The notes: a model not told the origin generated them from the sequence alone. A stretch of 64,000 nt of DNA from Nocardioides zeae (GCF_030818655.1 NZ_JAUTAN010000001.1:62001-126000); one strand, 5' to 3'. Shown: positions 45,131 to 56,319, counted from the stretch's first letter. Translations and numbers: made by a program.

Positions 45131-46597
45131 ATGGATCGGGGGACCCACACCACAGCGACTGCGTTGATCGATGCGGTCCGCGAGCGCACACACGCTGCTC
45201 GCGTCGCGGAGGCGGCTGCGTTCGTGGCGGTGGGTGACTGGGTTTCTGCGCACACCTCTGAGGAGGTCGTGGGGGATCCGATCACGGCGTTGGGCGAGTG
45301 GCACGAGGAGTCCTACGCCGAGAAACTGGCTGGAGACCACTTCCTCGAGCTCGGCGGGCCGGGAGCGCCGGTGGTGGCGGAGTTCTGCATCGGCGAGGTG
45401 GCGGCCGCCCGAGGGTGCTCGTTCGATGCGGCCCGGCGGTTGGTGGGGGATGCGATCGAGCTGCGCTACCGCCTGCCCCGTGTGCACGCCCGTGTCGTGG
45501 CCGGTGAGGTCGATGTCTGGCGAGGACGACGGATCGCCCAGACCACACGGACGTTGACCTTCGAGGCGGCGGGGTTCGTGGACCGCCACATCGCGTACGT
45601 CGCGCACAAGGCCACCGGTCCCGAGGTCGACCGTTTGGTGGCGGAGGCGGCGGCTCGGTTCGACTCCGAGACCACCGAGGCCGAGCGGGCCGAGGCTGAC
45701 GGCGGCCGGCACCTGACGATCGAGCTGGGCGACGTGGGCTACGCAGATCCGTTGACCGGGACCCTACGCGGGACCGTTGACGTCCACGGGACCCTCGACC
45801 TCGCCGACGCGCTCGACCTCGAGCGCACGGTCGCGCACGTGGCCCGGCAACTGACCGAGCTGGGCTGCGACCAGGACCTCGACGTCCGACGCTCCATCGC
45901 CCTGGGCGAGATCGCCCGGCGCTGCGACGGTGTCACGACGCTCCAGTACGACGCGGCCAGTGGGCCTGTTGGCGACGAGCCCCGACCGGTGCAGCGGGCG
46001 CGGCGCGAGGTCGTGCTGTTCGTCCACCTCGACCAGGCCGCCATCACTGGCACGCTCAACGGCATGGGTCCGGGGATCGACGCCTGCACCGGAACGACCG
46101 GGATCGACCTGGCCCGCCTCGACACCCCCGGCGCACCCCGAGGGGCCGTGACGGTCGAGCAGGTCCAGGCGTGGTGCGCCAGCCCCGACACCACCGTCAC
46201 GATCAAGCCGGTCATCGACCTCAACCAGCACGACGCTGTCGACGGCTACACCGCACCGGACCGGATCGCCGACCACGTCCGTGTCCGCTGGCCCAGATGC
46301 GTGTTCCCGTACTGCACCCGCAGCTCACGCACCGCTGACCTCGACCACTGCCGCGCCTACGACGAGACCGGCCCGCCCGGGCAGACCTCGACGGCCAACC
46401 TGTTCCCGCTCTGCCGCCGCCACCACCGCATGAAGACCCACCGCGAGATGACCACCGGCAACAAGTGGACCTACCGCCCCACCGACCCCACCCAGAACGA
46501 GCCACCGAACGCCGTCATCTGGACCAGCCCGATGGGCCTGTGCTACCTCGTCGACCCCGACGGCACCCGACCCTGGACACCGCCCGACGAGACCTGA
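45131..46597 (+). CDS. DUF222/13E12-type HNH endonuclease-like protein
   Basis: 488 residues. The long helical N-terminal part is the DUF222 domain of the actinobacterial 13E12 repeat family, with the segment [44 protein letters not shown] in pieces. The C-terminus has an HNH nuclease motif: [18 protein letters not shown] ... [17 protein letters not shown], with two zinc Cys pairs and the catalytic His in DLDHC. Such genes are multicopy and often near repeats; they may be mobile or linked to DNA damage. Base composition is slightly less GC-biased than in neighbouring genes. Confidence 0.9.
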   Translation: MDRGTHTTATALIDAVRERTHAARVAEAAAFVAVGDWVSAHTSEEVVGDPITALGEWHEESYAEKLAGDHFLELGGPGAPVVAEFCIGEVAAARGCSFDAARRLVGDAIELRYRLPRVHARVVAGEVDVWRGRRIAQTTRTLTFEAAGFVDRHIAYVAHKATGPEVDRLVAEAAARFDSETTEAERAEADGGRHLTIELGDVGYADPLTGTLRGTVDVHGTLDLADALDLERTVAHVARQLTELGCDQDLDVRRSIALGEIARRCDGVTTLQYDAASGPVGDEPRPVQRARREVVLFVHLDQAAITGTLNGMGPGIDACTGTTGIDLARLDTPGAPRGAVTVEQVQAWCASPDTTVTIKPVIDLNQHDAVDGYTAPDRIADHVRVRWPRCVFPYCTRSSRTADLDHCRAYDETGPPGQTSTANLFPLCRRHHRMKTHREMTTGNKWTYRPTDPTQNEPPNAVIWTSPMGLCYLVDPDGTRPWTPPDET

Positions 46598-46713
46598 GGA
46601 CCAGCACCACCCGCCGCCCGCCCCCACCCCGTGGCCGGGCGGCGCAGCATGCCCGGCCCCGCGCCGTACCGCCCCTGCGCTGCCGCGACCACGGCGGATG
46701 CCGCCGCCTGCCG

Positions 46714-46719
46714 TAGTCT
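46714..46719 (+). promoter_or_regulatory. -10 element for prfB (near-leaderless)
   Basis: TAGTCT, 8 bases before the GTG at 46728. Confidence 0.45.
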
Positions 46720-46727
46720 TGCTCCTC

Positions 46728-47846
46728 GTGGCTGGACCTGACTTCGACCAAGAGATCAAAGCGCTCGGCGCGACGCTGCGCACCATCGAGCAGGTGCTCG
46801 ACGTCGACAAGATGAAGGCCGAGATCGCGGACCTCCAGGAGCAGGTCGCGGCTCCCGACCTCTGGGACGACCAGGCGAACGCCCAGCGCGTCACCGGTCG
46901 CCTCTCCGCCCTGCAGGGCGAGCTCGAGCGCTTCACGAGCCTGAGCGGCCGCGTCGAGGACCTCGGCGTGCTCGTCGAGCTGGCCACGGAGGAGGGCGAC
47001 CCCGACTCGCTGGCCGAGGCCGAGGCCGAGCTGGCGCGGCTCCGGAAGTCGACGGAGGCGCTGGAGGTGCGCACGCTCCTCAACGGGGAGTACGACGCGC
47101 GCGAGGCCATCGTCACGATCCGCGCCGGCGCCGGTGGCGTCGACGCCGCGGACTTCGCGGAGATGCTCATGCGGATGTACACGCGCTGGGCGGAGCGGAA
47201 CAAGTACTCCGTCGAGGTCTACGACGTGTCCTACGCGGAGGAGGCGGGCATCAAGTCGGCCGAGTTCGCGATCCACGCGCCGTACGGCTACGGCACCCTC
47301 TCCGTCGAGGTCGGCACGCACCGCCTCGTGCGGATCAGCCCGTTCGACAACCAGGGGCGGCGCCAGACGTCGTTCGCGGCGGTCGAGGTCGTGCCGGTGC
47401 TCGAGCAGACCGACGAGATCGAGATCGACGAGAACGAGGTGCGCACCGACGTCTTCCGCTCGGGCGGCCCCGGCGGCCAGTCGGTCAACACGACGGACTC
47501 CGCCGTGCGCCTGACCCACATCCCGACCGGCATCGTCGTGTCCTGCCAGAACGAGAAGTCGCAGCTGCAGAACAAGGCGTCCGCCATGGTCGTCCTCAAG
47601 GCCAAGCTCCTCGCCCTGAAGAAGGCCGAGGAGGCCGCGCTCAAGAAGGACCTGAAGGGCGACGTGGCCGCGTCGTGGGGCGACCAGATGCGCAACTACG
47701 TGCTCAACCCGTACCAGATCGTGAAGGACCTGCGCACGGGCTACGAGACGGGCAACCCGACGCCGGTCTTCGACGGCGAGATCGACGGCTTCCTCGAGGC
47801 GGGCATCCGCTGGCGCCGCGGCGCCGAGAAGGCCGAGTCGAACTGA
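46728..47846 (+). CDS. prfB: Peptide chain release factor 2
   Basis: 372 residues, full length. It recognises UGA and UAA stop codons and triggers peptide release. The stop-codon recognition tripeptide is SPF in [15 protein letters not shown], and the catalytic GGQ lies in [18 protein letters not shown]. The reading frame is continuous: the programmed frameshift of enterobacterial prfB is absent, as in actinobacteria generally. In this phylum prfB usually precedes ftsE; here three minus-strand genes lie between. A strong terminator follows. Confidence 0.97.
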   Translation: MAGPDFDQEIKALGATLRTIEQVLDVDKMKAEIADLQEQVAAPDLWDDQANAQRVTGRLSALQGELERFTSLSGRVEDLGVLVELATEEGDPDSLAEAEAELARLRKSTEALEVRTLLNGEYDAREAIVTIRAGAGGVDAADFAEMLMRMYTRWAERNKYSVEVYDVSYAEEAGIKSAEFAIHAPYGYGTLSVEVGTHRLVRISPFDNQGRRQTSFAAVEVVPVLEQTDEIEIDENEVRTDVFRSGGPGGQSVNTTDSAVRLTHIPTGIVVSCQNEKSQLQNKASAMVVLKAKLLALKKAEEAALKKDLKGDVAASWGDQMRNYVLNPYQIVKDLRTGYETGNPTPVFDGEIDGFLEAGIRWRRGAEKAESN

Positions 47847-47859
47847 CGCAGCAAGCCGT

Positions 47860-47893
47860 GAGGGCCGGGACGAGCACGCTCGTCCCGGCCCTC
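47860..47893 (+). terminator. Terminator hairpin after prfB
   Basis: Perfect 16-bp stem GAGGGCCGGGACGAGC/GCTCGTCCCGGCCCTC with a minimal loop, 14 bases after the stop. It may also serve the minus-strand USP gene that ends at 47934. Confidence 0.85.
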
Positions 47894-47933
47894 CGGTCTG
47901 TCGCCCATGGTGCCAGGGTCGGCGGGCCTTGTC

Positions 47934-48365
47934 TCAGGGATTTCCGTCGTCCAGCGGCCGTCCGGCCTTCACCACCAGCACCGGCACACTGACCTCGAGC
48001 AGCAGCCGCTGCAGCGTGCGTCCGAGCAGCATCTTGCCGAGCGGGCTGCGCTGGCGGGACCCGAGGACGAGGAGGCGCGGGTCGTGCGCCTCGACGGCAC
48101 CGACCAGCATGGCCGCGGCGTCGGACCCGGGGCGCACGAGGTCGAGGGTCCACGGCACCTCCCCGCCCGGTACGCCGATCACGGCGGTCACCTGCCCGAC
48201 CGCGACCTCGCGCTCCACCTCCTCGGAGCGGTCGTCGTCGACGCCGGATGTGGTCGCGACCACCACCAGGCGTGCGTCCGCGCCGCGTGCGATGCGGGCG
48301 GCGCTGAGCAGCGCCGCCGTACCAGCCTCGGAGGGTGCGTGCAGCACCACCACGGGGGCGTTCAC
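47934..48365 (-). CDS. Universal stress protein family protein
   Basis: 143 residues from a GTG overlapping the gluconate permease stop. The USP fold starts VVVLHAPSEAGTAALLSAA and ends with the ATP-binding G-x2-G-x9-G(S/T) region, read as LVLGSRQRSPLGKMLLGRTLQRLLLEVSVPVLVVKAG. It is coupled to the permease gene, so it may modulate transport or sense energy state; that link is inference. Confidence 0.82.
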   Translation of the reverse strand: MNAPVVVLHAPSEAGTAALLSAARIARGADARLVVVATTSGVDDDRSEEVEREVAVGQVTAVIGVPGGEVPWTLDLVRPGSDAAAMLVGAVEAHDPRLLVLGSRQRSPLGKMLLGRTLQRLLLEVSVPVLVVKAGRPLDDGNP

Positions 48366-49789
48366 GACGCCACCACGTAGATGACGGTCGCCAGGGAGGC
48401 GGCGACGGTGCCGACGAGCGTCTTCACGACCGTCCAGGTCTGGACGGTCTGGGTGACGCTCATGCCGAGCAGCTTGCCGATGAGCCAGAAGCTGGCGTCG
48501 TTCACGTGGGACAGCACGGAGGAGCCCCCGGCGAGCACGATGACCATGGCCGCGGCCTGCACCGGGTTGAGGTCGGCGGCGACGACGGAGCTGGAGAGCA
48601 GGCCGGCCGCCGTGGTGATGGCGACGGTCGCCGTGCCGAGCGCGACGCGGATGATCGCCGAGATGACGAACACGGCCAGGATCAGCGGCAGCCCCGTGTC
48701 CTGCAGGGTCGCGGAGAGCGCGTCGCCGATCCCGCTGGCGATGAGCACGCCACCGAACATGCCGCCGGCGCCCGTGATGAGGAGGACCGGCGCGATGGGC
48801 TTGAGGGCGTTGTCGAGCAGGTCCTCGACGACGACACGGCTGGTGCCGCGCCGCGTGCCGAGTGCCCAGGAGGCGACGAGCACCGTGAGCAGCAGCGCGA
48901 TCGGCGTCGATCCGACGAGCTGCAGCAGGTGCACCCAGGTGGCGTCCTCGGACACCGCGCCCGTGCGGGCCGCGGTCGTCACTGCCGTGTTGAGGAAGAT
49001 CAGCACGAGGGGGAGCAGGAGGAGCAGCAACAACGTCCGCACCCGGGGCGGCGCCGTGCCGGTGGCATCGGCGGCGTCGGTCCGGGGCCCGCCCATCAGC
49101 ACGTCGGGCACGGGGAGCACGATGCGGCGACCGATCCAGGTGCCGTACAGGTAGCCGGCGACCCACCACGTGGGGATCGCGACGACGAGGCCGACGAGGA
49201 TCACGAGGCCGACGTCGGCGCCGAGCAGGATGGTGGCGGCGACAGCGCCCGGGTGGGGCGGCAGCAGCACGTGCATCGTGGTGAGGGCGGCGCCGGCGGG
49301 CAGCGCGTAGAGCAGCACGCCGCCCCCGACGCGACGCGCCACGGTGAAGATGATCGGCAGCATCACCATGAAGGCGGCGTCGAAGAAGATGGGGAAGCCG
49401 AAGATCAGCGAGGCGATGCCGAGCGCGAGCGGCGCCCGCTTCTCGCCGAGCCGCTGCACGAGGCCCTCCGACAGCGCCTCCGCCGCCCCGCTCGTCTCGA
49501 CGAGCCGGGCCAGCATGGCGCCGAAGCCGATGAGGAGCGCGACCTCGCCGAGCGTCCCGGAGAACCCGTCGAGCAGCACGTCGAGCACGTCGGCGGCCTC
49601 GACGCCGGTGGCGAAGGCCGTGCCGATGCTGACGATGACGAGGGCCAGCAGCGGGTGCATCTTCGCGCCGATGATGAGCGCCAGCAGGGCGCCGACGGCG
49701 ACGGCGGCGATGCCGAGCAGGGCGCCGGCCCCCAGGTCGTAGGACAGCTGCAGCTCGTCGCTGGCGAGCAGGAGCGTGGGGGGATGCAT
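48362..49789 (-). CDS. Gluconate permease, GntP family
   Basis: 475 residues, about twelve hydrophobic helices. GntP-family stretches include GFGAMLARLVETSGAAEALS, FGFPIFFDAAFMVMLPIIF, LLPPHPGAVAA and the late SHVNDASFWLIGKLLGMS. It is a proton-coupled importer for gluconate or a related sugar acid in the cytoplasmic membrane. No gluconate kinase is adjacent. Transcribed with the USP gene against the prfB/ftsE direction. Confidence 0.9.
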   Translation of the reverse strand: MHPPTLLLASDELQLSYDLGAGALLGIAAVAVGALLALIIGAKMHPLLALVIVSIGTAFATGVEAADVLDVLLDGFSGTLGEVALLIGFGAMLARLVETSGAAEALSEGLVQRLGEKRAPLALGIASLIFGFPIFFDAAFMVMLPIIFTVARRVGGGVLLYALPAGAALTTMHVLLPPHPGAVAATILLGADVGLVILVGLVVAIPTWWVAGYLYGTWIGRRIVLPVPDVLMGGPRTDAADATGTAPPRVRTLLLLLLLPLVLIFLNTAVTTAARTGAVSEDATWVHLLQLVGSTPIALLLTVLVASWALGTRRGTSRVVVEDLLDNALKPIAPVLLITGAGGMFGGVLIASGIGDALSATLQDTGLPLILAVFVISAIIRVALGTATVAITTAAGLLSSSVVAADLNPVQAAAMVIVLAGGSSVLSHVNDASFWLIGKLLGMSVTQTVQTWTVVKTLVGTVAASLATVIYVVAS

Positions 49790-49900
49790 GCGTCTCGTTT
49801 CTCGCGGTGGTCAGGGCCGCGAGCGAGCCTGACGTGGTGCGAGCCACTGTTCACGATTCTGCAATCAACGGACGCAAGCCAACTTGTGGTCGCGCCCGGA

Positions 49901-50563
49901 TCAGGAGGCGGCGACCGCCACCGCGGCGCACCACGCCCCGGCACGCTCGACGAGCTCCTCCGCGGAGGTCGTGGCCGTCGGCGCCGTGAGGGTGCAGGTC
50001 AGCCACGCGTCCCCGAAGAGGCCCCGGAACGACACCTCGGTCGCCCCGTCCAGCGCGCACGCCAGGGCGAGCGTCGGCGCACCGAACGCCGGACCCTCGA
50101 GCACGTTGCAGCCGTCGGTGGGCGTCGCCGCGACGTACTCCTCCGCGTCCGCCGGCGGCACCGGCGGCACGAAGACCCAGGCCGCGGCCCCCGCTGGTGA
50201 CGCGGCGCCGTCGCTCCAGCGGCAGCCGAGCTCGTGCACGAGCCGTTCCTCGCCGGTGCCGAGGTCGACGGCGTCGCCGGAGGAGTACGGCGCGGCCTGC
50301 GCCTCGCTGTCCTCGCCGGTCCCGAGGGCCGCGGCCACGGCGGCCGGGTCCACGTCGTCGCAGAAGGAGGCGCGCTCCACGACGAGCGCCGTGGTGTCGA
50401 GGTCGGTGAGGACCGGCGGGGGAGCGGCGGTGGGCGCGGCCTCCTCCGGCTCGTCGTCGCCGGAGCAGGCGCCGAGACCGAGCAGCAGCACCGCTGCGGC
50501 GACCGCCGCGGCCGCCCCCGCACGAGGGCGGCGGCGCTGGCGGGAGGACGGCTCGGGGCTCAC
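49901..50563 (-). CDS. Putative lipoprotein, unknown
   Basis: 220 residues. The basic start and hydrophobic stretch end in LGLGAC, a lipobox (Cys about residue 33), then an acidic and proline-rich linker. The exported domain has four cysteines ([32 protein letters not shown] and AWCAA give five in all), suggesting disulfides. It resembles actinobacterial DUF3558-type surface lipoproteins only loosely. Divergent from ftsE with 79 bases between. Confidence 0.75.
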   Translation of the reverse strand: MSPEPSSRQRRRPRAGAAAAVAAAVLLLGLGACSGDDEPEEAAPTAAPPPVLTDLDTTALVVERASFCDDVDPAAVAAALGTGEDSEAQAAPYSSGDAVDLGTGEERLVHELGCRWSDGAASPAGAAAWVFVPPVPPADAEEYVAATPTDGCNVLEGPAFGAPTLALACALDGATEVSFRGLFGDAWLTCTLTAPTATTSAEELVERAGAWCAAVAVAAS

Positions 50564-50629
50564 GCGGGAGAACCTACCGGGTGACGGACACGCGCCCGCG
50601 GGGTCGCCGAGGCTCTCAGGGTGCTCGAC

Positions 50630-50635
50630 TACCCT
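50630..50635 (+). promoter_or_regulatory. Leaderless-type -10 for ftsE
   Basis: TACCCT, 7 bases before the GTG at 50643; no Shine-Dalgarno sequence. Confidence 0.5.
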
Positions 50636-50642
50636 CTCGCCA

Positions 50643-51332
50643 GTGATCCGCTTCGAGAAGGTCTCCGTGACCTACCCCGGCCAGGGGCGCCCCGCGCTCG
50701 ACGACATCTCCGTCGACATCGAGAAGGGCGAGTTCGTCTTCCTCGTCGGCTCCTCCGGATCCGGCAAGTCGACGTTCCTCTACCTCGTGCTGCGGGAGCT
50801 GCGCGCGACCCAGGGCCGCGTGTACGTCGCGGGCCGCGAGGTCAACCGCCTCGCCTCGTGGAAGATCCCCCGCCACCGCCGCCAGATCGGCACCGTGTTC
50901 CAGGACTTCCGGCTGCTGCAGAACAAGACGGTCGCGGAGAACGTGGCCTTCGCGCTGCAGGTGATCGGCAAGCCCCGCGCCCAGATCGCCGAGCTGGTCC
51001 CGCAGACCCTCGACCTCGTCGGCCTCGACGGCAAGGCCGACCGGATGCCCGACGAGCTCTCCGGCGGTGAGCAGCAGCGCGTCGCCATCGCGCGGGCGTT
51101 CGTCAACCGGCCGCAGATCCTCATCGCGGACGAGCCGACCGGCAACCTCGACCCGTCGACGTCGGTCGGCATCATGAAGCTGCTCGACCGCATCAACCGC
51201 ACGGGCACGACGGTGCTGATGTCCACCCACGACAACAGCATCGTCGACCAGATGCGCAAGCGCGTGATCGAGCTGGAGAACGGCCACCTCGTGCGCGACC
51301 AGGCGCAGGGCGCCTACGGCTTCCAGAACTAG
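50643..51332 (+). CDS. ftsE: Cell division ATP-binding protein FtsE
   Basis: 229 residues. ABC ATPase with GSSGSGKST (Walker A), [20 protein letters not shown] (a FtsE hallmark), [15 protein letters not shown] and [13 protein letters not shown]. With FtsX it forms a membrane complex at the septum that switches on cell-wall hydrolases rather than transporting a substrate. It is followed by ftsX, an M23 hydrolase-like gene and smpB, the usual actinobacterial order. Confidence 0.96.
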   Translation: MIRFEKVSVTYPGQGRPALDDISVDIEKGEFVFLVGSSGSGKSTFLYLVLRELRATQGRVYVAGREVNRLASWKIPRHRRQIGTVFQDFRLLQNKTVAENVAFALQVIGKPRAQIAELVPQTLDLVGLDGKADRMPDELSGGEQQRVAIARAFVNRPQILIADEPTGNLDPSTSVGIMKLLDRINRTGTTVLMSTHDNSIVDQMRKRVIELENGHLVRDQAQGAYGFQN

Positions 51333-51377
51333 CCGACCGCCCTCCCGCGCCCCCTCGAACCAGGAGCGAGTTCCCCC

Positions 51378-52300
51378 ATGCAGCTGCGTTACGTCTTCAC
51401 CGAGCTCGGCCAGGGTCTGCGTCGCAACGTGTCGATGCACCTGGCCGTCGTGCTCACCCTCTTCGTCTCGCTGACCCTCGTCGGTGTCGGCGTGCTGCTC
51501 AAGCAGCAGGCCGACATCGCCGACCGCCAGTTCGGCAGCCAGGTCGAGATCACCGTCTACCTCTGCAACGAGACGGACGTCGCGCCCTGCGACGGTGCCG
51601 TCACGGCGGAGCAGAAGGCCGCGATCGAGGCGGCCGTCGACGAGAGCCCGGAGACCTCCGGGTTCCGCGAGGAGAGCAAGCAGGACGCCTTCGACAAGAC
51701 GCTGGCGCTGGCCGAGTCCAACGGCGACACCCGCCTGCTCGAGGGCGAGGACGCGGCGGTGACCGTGGACGACTTCAACGAGTCCCTCTGGATCTCGCTC
51801 AACGACCCGGAGAAGTCCGAGGGCGTGGTGAGCGCGGTGGCGAACCTGCCCGGCGTGCTGCGCATCTCCGACCAGCGCGAGCTGCTCGAACCGGTCTTCG
51901 ACGTGCTCGACGCGGCCCAGTGGGCGGCGCTCGGCACCGCGGTGGTGCTCGTGCTGGCGGCCCTGCTGCTGGTCGGCAACACGATCCGGTTGGCCGCGTT
52001 CGCGCGCGGCGCAAGGAGATCGGCATCATGCGGTTGGTGGGTGCCTCGACGCTCTACATCGCGTTGCCGTTCCTCCTGGAGGCGCTGGTGACCGCGTTGA
52101 TCGGCGTCGTGCTCGCCGGCGGCGCCCTCGCGGCGCTGCTGCGCTTCGTCGTGCACGACCGCGCGGCCGACACGTTGCGGTTCATGCCGTGGGTGGACGG
52201 GAGCGACTACGCGGTGGCGTTGCTGGTGATCGCGCTGCTCGGTCCGCTGCTCACCGTGCTGCCGACACTCCTCCTCACGCGGAAATACCTCAAAGTCTGA
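51378..52300 (+). CDS. ftsX: Cell division protein FtsX, frameshifted
   Basis: It has the expected FtsX layout: N-terminal helix (MHLAVVLTLFVSLTLVGVGVLL), an extracytoplasmic domain with a Cys pair (YLCNETDVAPCDG) and DQRELLEPVFDVLDA, then three helices and the end LLTRKYLKV. The frame changes at 52003-52012: before it, NTIRLAAFA; after it, in another frame, KEIGIMRLVGASTLYIALPFLLEA. One missing base (GCGCGCGGCGC for GCGCGCCGGCGC) would give FARRRKEIGIMRLVGAS, the normal sequence. Joined, about 307 residues. Because this gene is conserved and usually important for growth, a sequence error is the simplest reading. Confidence 0.9.
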
Positions 52301-52360
52301 CCCGCGTCGTCTAGCGTCGCCTGCGATTCACTTCCCCGAACGAGCGAAGGCCCCTTCCCC

Positions 52361-53734
52361 ATGCGCCTCCTCCCCGCGTTCCAGCGTCGTCGGCTCGCCG
52401 CCGCGACGACGGCCGTGCTGCTCTGCGTCGGTGCCGCCATGTCGCCGCTCGCCTACGCCGACGACGATGACGACGACCTGCGCGACCAGCAGAGCGAGGT
52501 CCAGCAGCAGATCTCCGGCGCCAACGCCGACCTCGCCGAGTCGAGCCAACAGCTCGCGACCGCGACGGCCGCGCTGCGCGAGTCCCAGGCGCAGCTGGCC
52601 GGCGCCCAGGCCCGTCTCACCACGGCCCGGGCCCAGCTCGGCGAGGCGCAGGCGTACGACGCGGAGATGCAGCAGCGGCTCACCGTCGCCGAGGCGCAGC
52701 TCGACGCGGCCGAGGCCGAGCTGGTCCAGGGCCAGCAGAGCGTCGCGACGCAGCGCGACCGCGTGGGGGACCAGATCGTCGCGCAGTCGATGGGACCGGG
52801 CCCCGAGCTCGAGGCGCTGGGTGCCGTCCTGGGCGCCGACGACCTCTCCGACCTGACCCGCGCGCAGAACTCCCGCCAGACCGTGCTCGGCACCGAGACG
52901 CGGGCCTACGACGACCTCCGGGCCTCGGAGGTCATGCTCGACGTCAACGAGCAGCAGGTGGAGGCCGCCCGCGACCTCGTCGCCGACGAGCGCGCCGAGG
53001 CGGCCGCCAACCTCGAGGTGATGGCCTCGCTCGAGGCCGAGGCGTCGGCCGCCGAGGCCCAGGTCGCCCAGCTGGTCAGCAGCAACGAGCAGGCGGAGGC
53101 GACGGCCGAGGAGGCCCGCAACGCCGACCGCGCCGAGCTCAACGCGCTCGAGGCCGAGAACGACCGCATCGCCGGCGTGCTCGCCGCCCGCGCGGAGGCG
53201 GCCCGGCAGGCGGCAGCAGCCGCGGCAGCCGCGGCAGCCGCCGAGGAGGCACGCAACAACGCCGGCGGCGGCTCCGGCGGGGGCTCGTCCGGCGGCGGCG
53301 GTTCCTCCGGCGGTGGCGGCGGGGGCGGCGGCGGGAGCAGCAGCGGGCTGAGCTACCCGGTCAACGGGCGCGTCACCTCGCCGTACGGCATGCGCGTGCA
53401 CCCGATCTACGGCTACTACTCGCTGCACGACGGCGTCGACTTCGGCGCGGCCTGCGGCACCCCGATGTACGCCGCGGCCGACGGCGAGGTCGTCGAGCGC
53501 TACTACCAGTCGGCCTGGGGCAACCGTCTCATCATCGACAACGGCTACATGCGCGGCGCGGGCATCTCGACGATCTACAACCACGCGACGCGCTACGTCG
53601 TGAGCGTCGGCCAGCACGTGCGCCGGGGCCAGCTCGTCGGGTACGTCGGCACGACCGGCTGGTCGACCGGCTGCCACCTGCACTTCACCGTCTACCGGAA
53701 CGGGTCGCCGACGAACCCGATGAACTACTTCTAG
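52361..53734 (+). CDS. M23 peptidase with coiled coil (EnvC/RipC-like, FtsEX partner)
   Basis: 457 residues. A signal peptide ends near AYA; residues 35-310 are a long coiled coil rich in Ala, Glu and Gln, followed by a Gly/Ser linker (about 305-328). The C-terminal LytM domain has the zinc ligands His356 and Asp360 (LHDGVDF) and His439-Leu-His441 (HLHF), so it should be active. The coiled coil followed by LytM next to ftsEX matches the EnvC-type hydrolases or activators controlled by FtsEX at the septum. Confidence 0.92.
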   Translation: MRLLPAFQRRRLAAATTAVLLCVGAAMSPLAYADDDDDDLRDQQSEVQQQISGANADLAESSQQLATATAALRESQAQLAGAQARLTTARAQLGEAQAYDAEMQQRLTVAEAQLDAAEAELVQGQQSVATQRDRVGDQIVAQSMGPGPELEALGAVLGADDLSDLTRAQNSRQTVLGTETRAYDDLRASEVMLDVNEQQVEAARDLVADERAEAAANLEVMASLEAEASAAEAQVAQLVSSNEQAEATAEEARNADRAELNALEAENDRIAGVLAARAEAARQAAAAAAAAAAAEEARNNAGGGSGGGSSGGGGSSGGGGGGGGGSSSGLSYPVNGRVTSPYGMRVHPIYGYYSLHDGVDFGAACGTPMYAAADGEVVERYYQSAWGNRLIIDNGYMRGAGISTIYNHATRYVVSVGQHVRRGQLVGYVGTTGWSTGCHLHFTVYRNGSPTNPMNYF

Positions 53735-53777
53735 GTCGCGCCGCAAACCCGTTGCGCGTCCCTGCGAGAATGGCGGG

Positions 53778-54260
53778 ATGGCCAGGGAGCAGGGGCGCAA
53801 GATGATCGCGCAGAACCGCAAGGCGCGGCACGATTTCCACATCGAGGACACCTTCGAGGCGGGGATGGTGCTGCAGGGCACCGAGGTGAAGGCGCTGCGC
53901 GCCGGTCGGGCCAACCTCGCGGACGGGTTCGTCGACATCGAGAACGACGAGGTGTGGCTGCACGCGGTGCACATCCCGGAGTACGCGCAGGGCACCTGGA
54001 CCAACCACGCCGCCCGCCGCAAGCGCAAGCTCCTGCTGCACCGCGCCGAGATCGAGAAGATCGAGACGAAGGTGAGCCAGAAGGGCTACACGATCGTCCC
54101 GCTGGCGCTCTACTTCTCCGACGGCCGCGCCAAGATCGAGATCGCGCTCGCCAAGGGCAAGAAGTCGTGGGACAAGCGGCACGCGATGGCGGAGCGCCAG
54201 GCCGACCGCGAGAAGGAGCAGGCCCTCGGCCGCCAGCTCAAGGGCATGGACCGGGTGTGA
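53778..54260 (+). CDS. smpB: SsrA-binding protein SmpB
   Basis: 160 residues. It binds tmRNA and delivers it to stalled ribosomes. Diagnostic stretches: [72 protein letters not shown] and the basic C-terminal tail. No tmRNA gene (ssrA) is seen directly downstream; the next gene's GTG overlaps this stop. Confidence 0.97.
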   Translation: MAREQGRKMIAQNRKARHDFHIEDTFEAGMVLQGTEVKALRAGRANLADGFVDIENDEVWLHAVHIPEYAQGTWTNHAARRKRKLLLHRAEIEKIETKVSQKGYTIVPLALYFSDGRAKIEIALAKGKKSWDKRHAMAERQADREKEQALGRQLKGMDRV

Positions 54261-55219
54261 CGGAGGGGGCGCTCGCCCACGACCCGGACGAGCGGGCGGA
54301 CTGGCTGCGGGCCACCACCGAGCGCCTCGGGGTCCCGGGCATCTTCGACGTCCACACCCACTTCCTCCCACCGCGGGTGACGGAGAAGGTGCGCGCCGTG
54401 TTCGCGTCGGCCGGCCCGCTCATCGGGCGGGAGTGGCCGATCCGGTACCTCAACCCGGACGACGTGAACGTCGCGCTGCTCCGCTCCCTCGGCGTACGCC
54501 GCTTCACCGCCCTGCCCTACCCCCACCGGCCCGGCATGGCCGAGTTCCTCAACGACTGGGCCGCCGACTTCGCGCGGCGCACCCCCGAGGCCCTGCACTG
54601 CGGCACCTTCTTCCCCGAGCCGGAGGCGGGGGAGTACGTCGCCGCGCGGATCACCTCCGGCGTGCAGGTCTTCAAGGTCCACGTGCAGGTGGGCGCCTTC
54701 GACGTCCGCGACGCGCACCTGGTGCCGGTCTGGGCCGCGCTCGAGGAGGCCGGCACCCCGGTGGTCATCCACGCGGGGTCCGGCCCCGTGCCGACCGAGT
54801 TCACCGGACCGGGCCCCGTGGCCGAGGTGCTCGCCCGGTTCCCGCGGCTGACCCTCGTCATGGCGCACATGGGGGCGCCGGAGTACGACGAGTTCCTCGC
54901 CATGGCCGAGACCTACGAGCGGGTGCACCTCGACACGACGATGACGTTCACCCGGTTCTTCGCCGACACGACCGACCGGTTCGGCGAGGTCGCCGGGGTG
55001 TGCCGGCACGCCGGCGACTACCCCGACGAGCTCCTCGACCGGTTCGCGGCGGTGGGGGAGAAGGTGCTGTTCGGCTCCGACTTCCCGAACATCCCCTACG
55101 CCTACGCGCACCAGGTCGAGGTGCTCGAGGCGCTCCGCGATCGGCACCCGGCGCTCGACGACGCCTGGCTCGCCGGGGTGCTGTGGCACAACGCGACGCG
55201 GTTGTTCGGGGCGGGCTGA
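54257..55219 (+). CDS. Amidohydrolase (ACMSD-like metal-dependent hydrolase/decarboxylase)
   Basis: 320 residues. The amidohydrolase-2 fold shows [10 protein letters not shown] (HxH metal pair), [11 protein letters not shown] and [14 protein letters not shown] (further His ligands) and [13 protein letters not shown] (catalytic Asp). It would hydrolyse or decarboxylate a small carboxylated compound. The GTG overlaps the smpB stop, so it is co-translated with smpB; this placement says little about its pathway. Confidence 0.87.
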   Translation: MTEGALAHDPDERADWLRATTERLGVPGIFDVHTHFLPPRVTEKVRAVFASAGPLIGREWPIRYLNPDDVNVALLRSLGVRRFTALPYPHRPGMAEFLNDWAADFARRTPEALHCGTFFPEPEAGEYVAARITSGVQVFKVHVQVGAFDVRDAHLVPVWAALEEAGTPVVIHAGSGPVPTEFTGPGPVAEVLARFPRLTLVMAHMGAPEYDEFLAMAETYERVHLDTTMTFTRFFADTTDRFGEVAGVCRHAGDYPDELLDRFAAVGEKVLFGSDFPNIPYAYAHQVEVLEALRDRHPALDDAWLAGVLWHNATRLFGAG

Positions 55220-55244
55220 GCCAGCCTCAGCCGGACGCGCCCCG

Positions 55245-56240
55245 TCACCCCGCGATCCGCAGCCGTTCCGCCTCGCGGGCGGCGTCGGTGTTGAGCACGC
55301 CCGCGCGGGACCCGGCCAGCTTGGCGCGGATGTGCGCGTCGACGGTCACGGGTGCGTACAGCGGCGGGTGGTCGGCGTCGACGAACGGTGCCAGCGGGCC
55401 CACGACGGCGTCGGCGTCGGCGTCGGCGTCGAAGAAGAACGCGGCGGAGCGGCGTCGACGGATGGTGCCGTCGACGACCGGCGGCCGGACGCGGTGCAGC
55501 GTGGACAGCCACCGCTCGTTCGTCAGCCGCGTCGTGAGGTCGCCGAGGTTGACCAGCAGGGCGCCGTCGGCCGGGCTGACGTCGTGCCAGACCCCGTCGT
55601 GCAGCACCTGCAGCCCCTTCACCCGGTCGGCCCACAGGATCGTCACGATGCCGTAGTCGGTGTGCTCGCCCATGCCGACGAGGTCCTCGTCGAGCTCGAC
55701 GACGACGCCCTCGGGCGACGCGTAGTTGTTCATCCGCAGCACCTCGATCGGGTGCCGGGCCAGGTCGGCCAAGGTGCCCGACGGCAGGTCGAGGGCGTCC
55801 TCGAACACGCGGACCATCGTGCGCGCCACCCGCCCGGCCTCCGCCCGCCAGGCGTCGACCGCCGCGCGGAAGCCCGCGACCTCGGGCCAGGTGTTCGCCG
55901 CGTGGTGGTCCTCCGGCAGCGCGACGCCGGGGTGGTCGGTGGTGCTGGACCCGACGTTGAACGCCTCGAAGAAGTCCTTCATCCGGGTCTCGGAGACGAC
56001 GCCCGCGCTGAGCGCGAGCGACTCCGAGCGTGGCGGGGTGTACCCGCGGTTCTCGTGCGCCGGACGGATCCAGCGTCGCTTCTCCTCGATCGGCTGGCCG
56101 AAGAAGGCGTCCATCGCGTCGGCGAGACCCCCGGCCGTCGCGTCGGGGACGCCGTGTCCGGTGATCTGGACGAAGCCGACCTCGCGGCACGCGGTGTCGA
56201 TCTGGTCGGCGACGGCGGCGCGGTCGGCGTGGCCGGAGTC
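55245..56240 (-). pseudogene. 2-oxoglutarate/Fe(II)-dependent oxygenase, C-terminal part (gene split by insertion)
   Basis: About 332 residues of an isopenicillin-N-synthase-like oxygenase, running from SGHADRAAVADQIDTACREV through GFVQITGHGVPD, MNNYASPEG, the iron ligands HTDYG (His-x-Asp) and STLHRVRPP (second His, with Arg for 2-oxoglutarate) to the stop. All catalytic residues are here, but the normal N-terminus is missing: upstream of 56240 the reading frame continues into unrelated element sequence. The missing first strand (VPVVDISPYL) is found at 61125-61169 on the same strand. It therefore has no proper start and is probably inactive. Confidence 0.8.
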
Positions 56241-56319
56241 CAAGCGCGACACTGCGACGAAGAGGCTCTCGCCGTACGAGCAGGAGCAGCGCGAGCAGCA
56301 GCGGTTCCGCAAGCAGGCG

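Noticed and set aside
46728..46900. Programmed +1 frameshift in prfB
   Set aside because: The reading frame is continuous from the start codon; there is no in-frame UGA near codon 25.
54261..54300. tmRNA gene expected after smpB
   Set aside because: The amidohydrolase start overlaps the smpB stop; no tmRNA-like ends were seen nearby.
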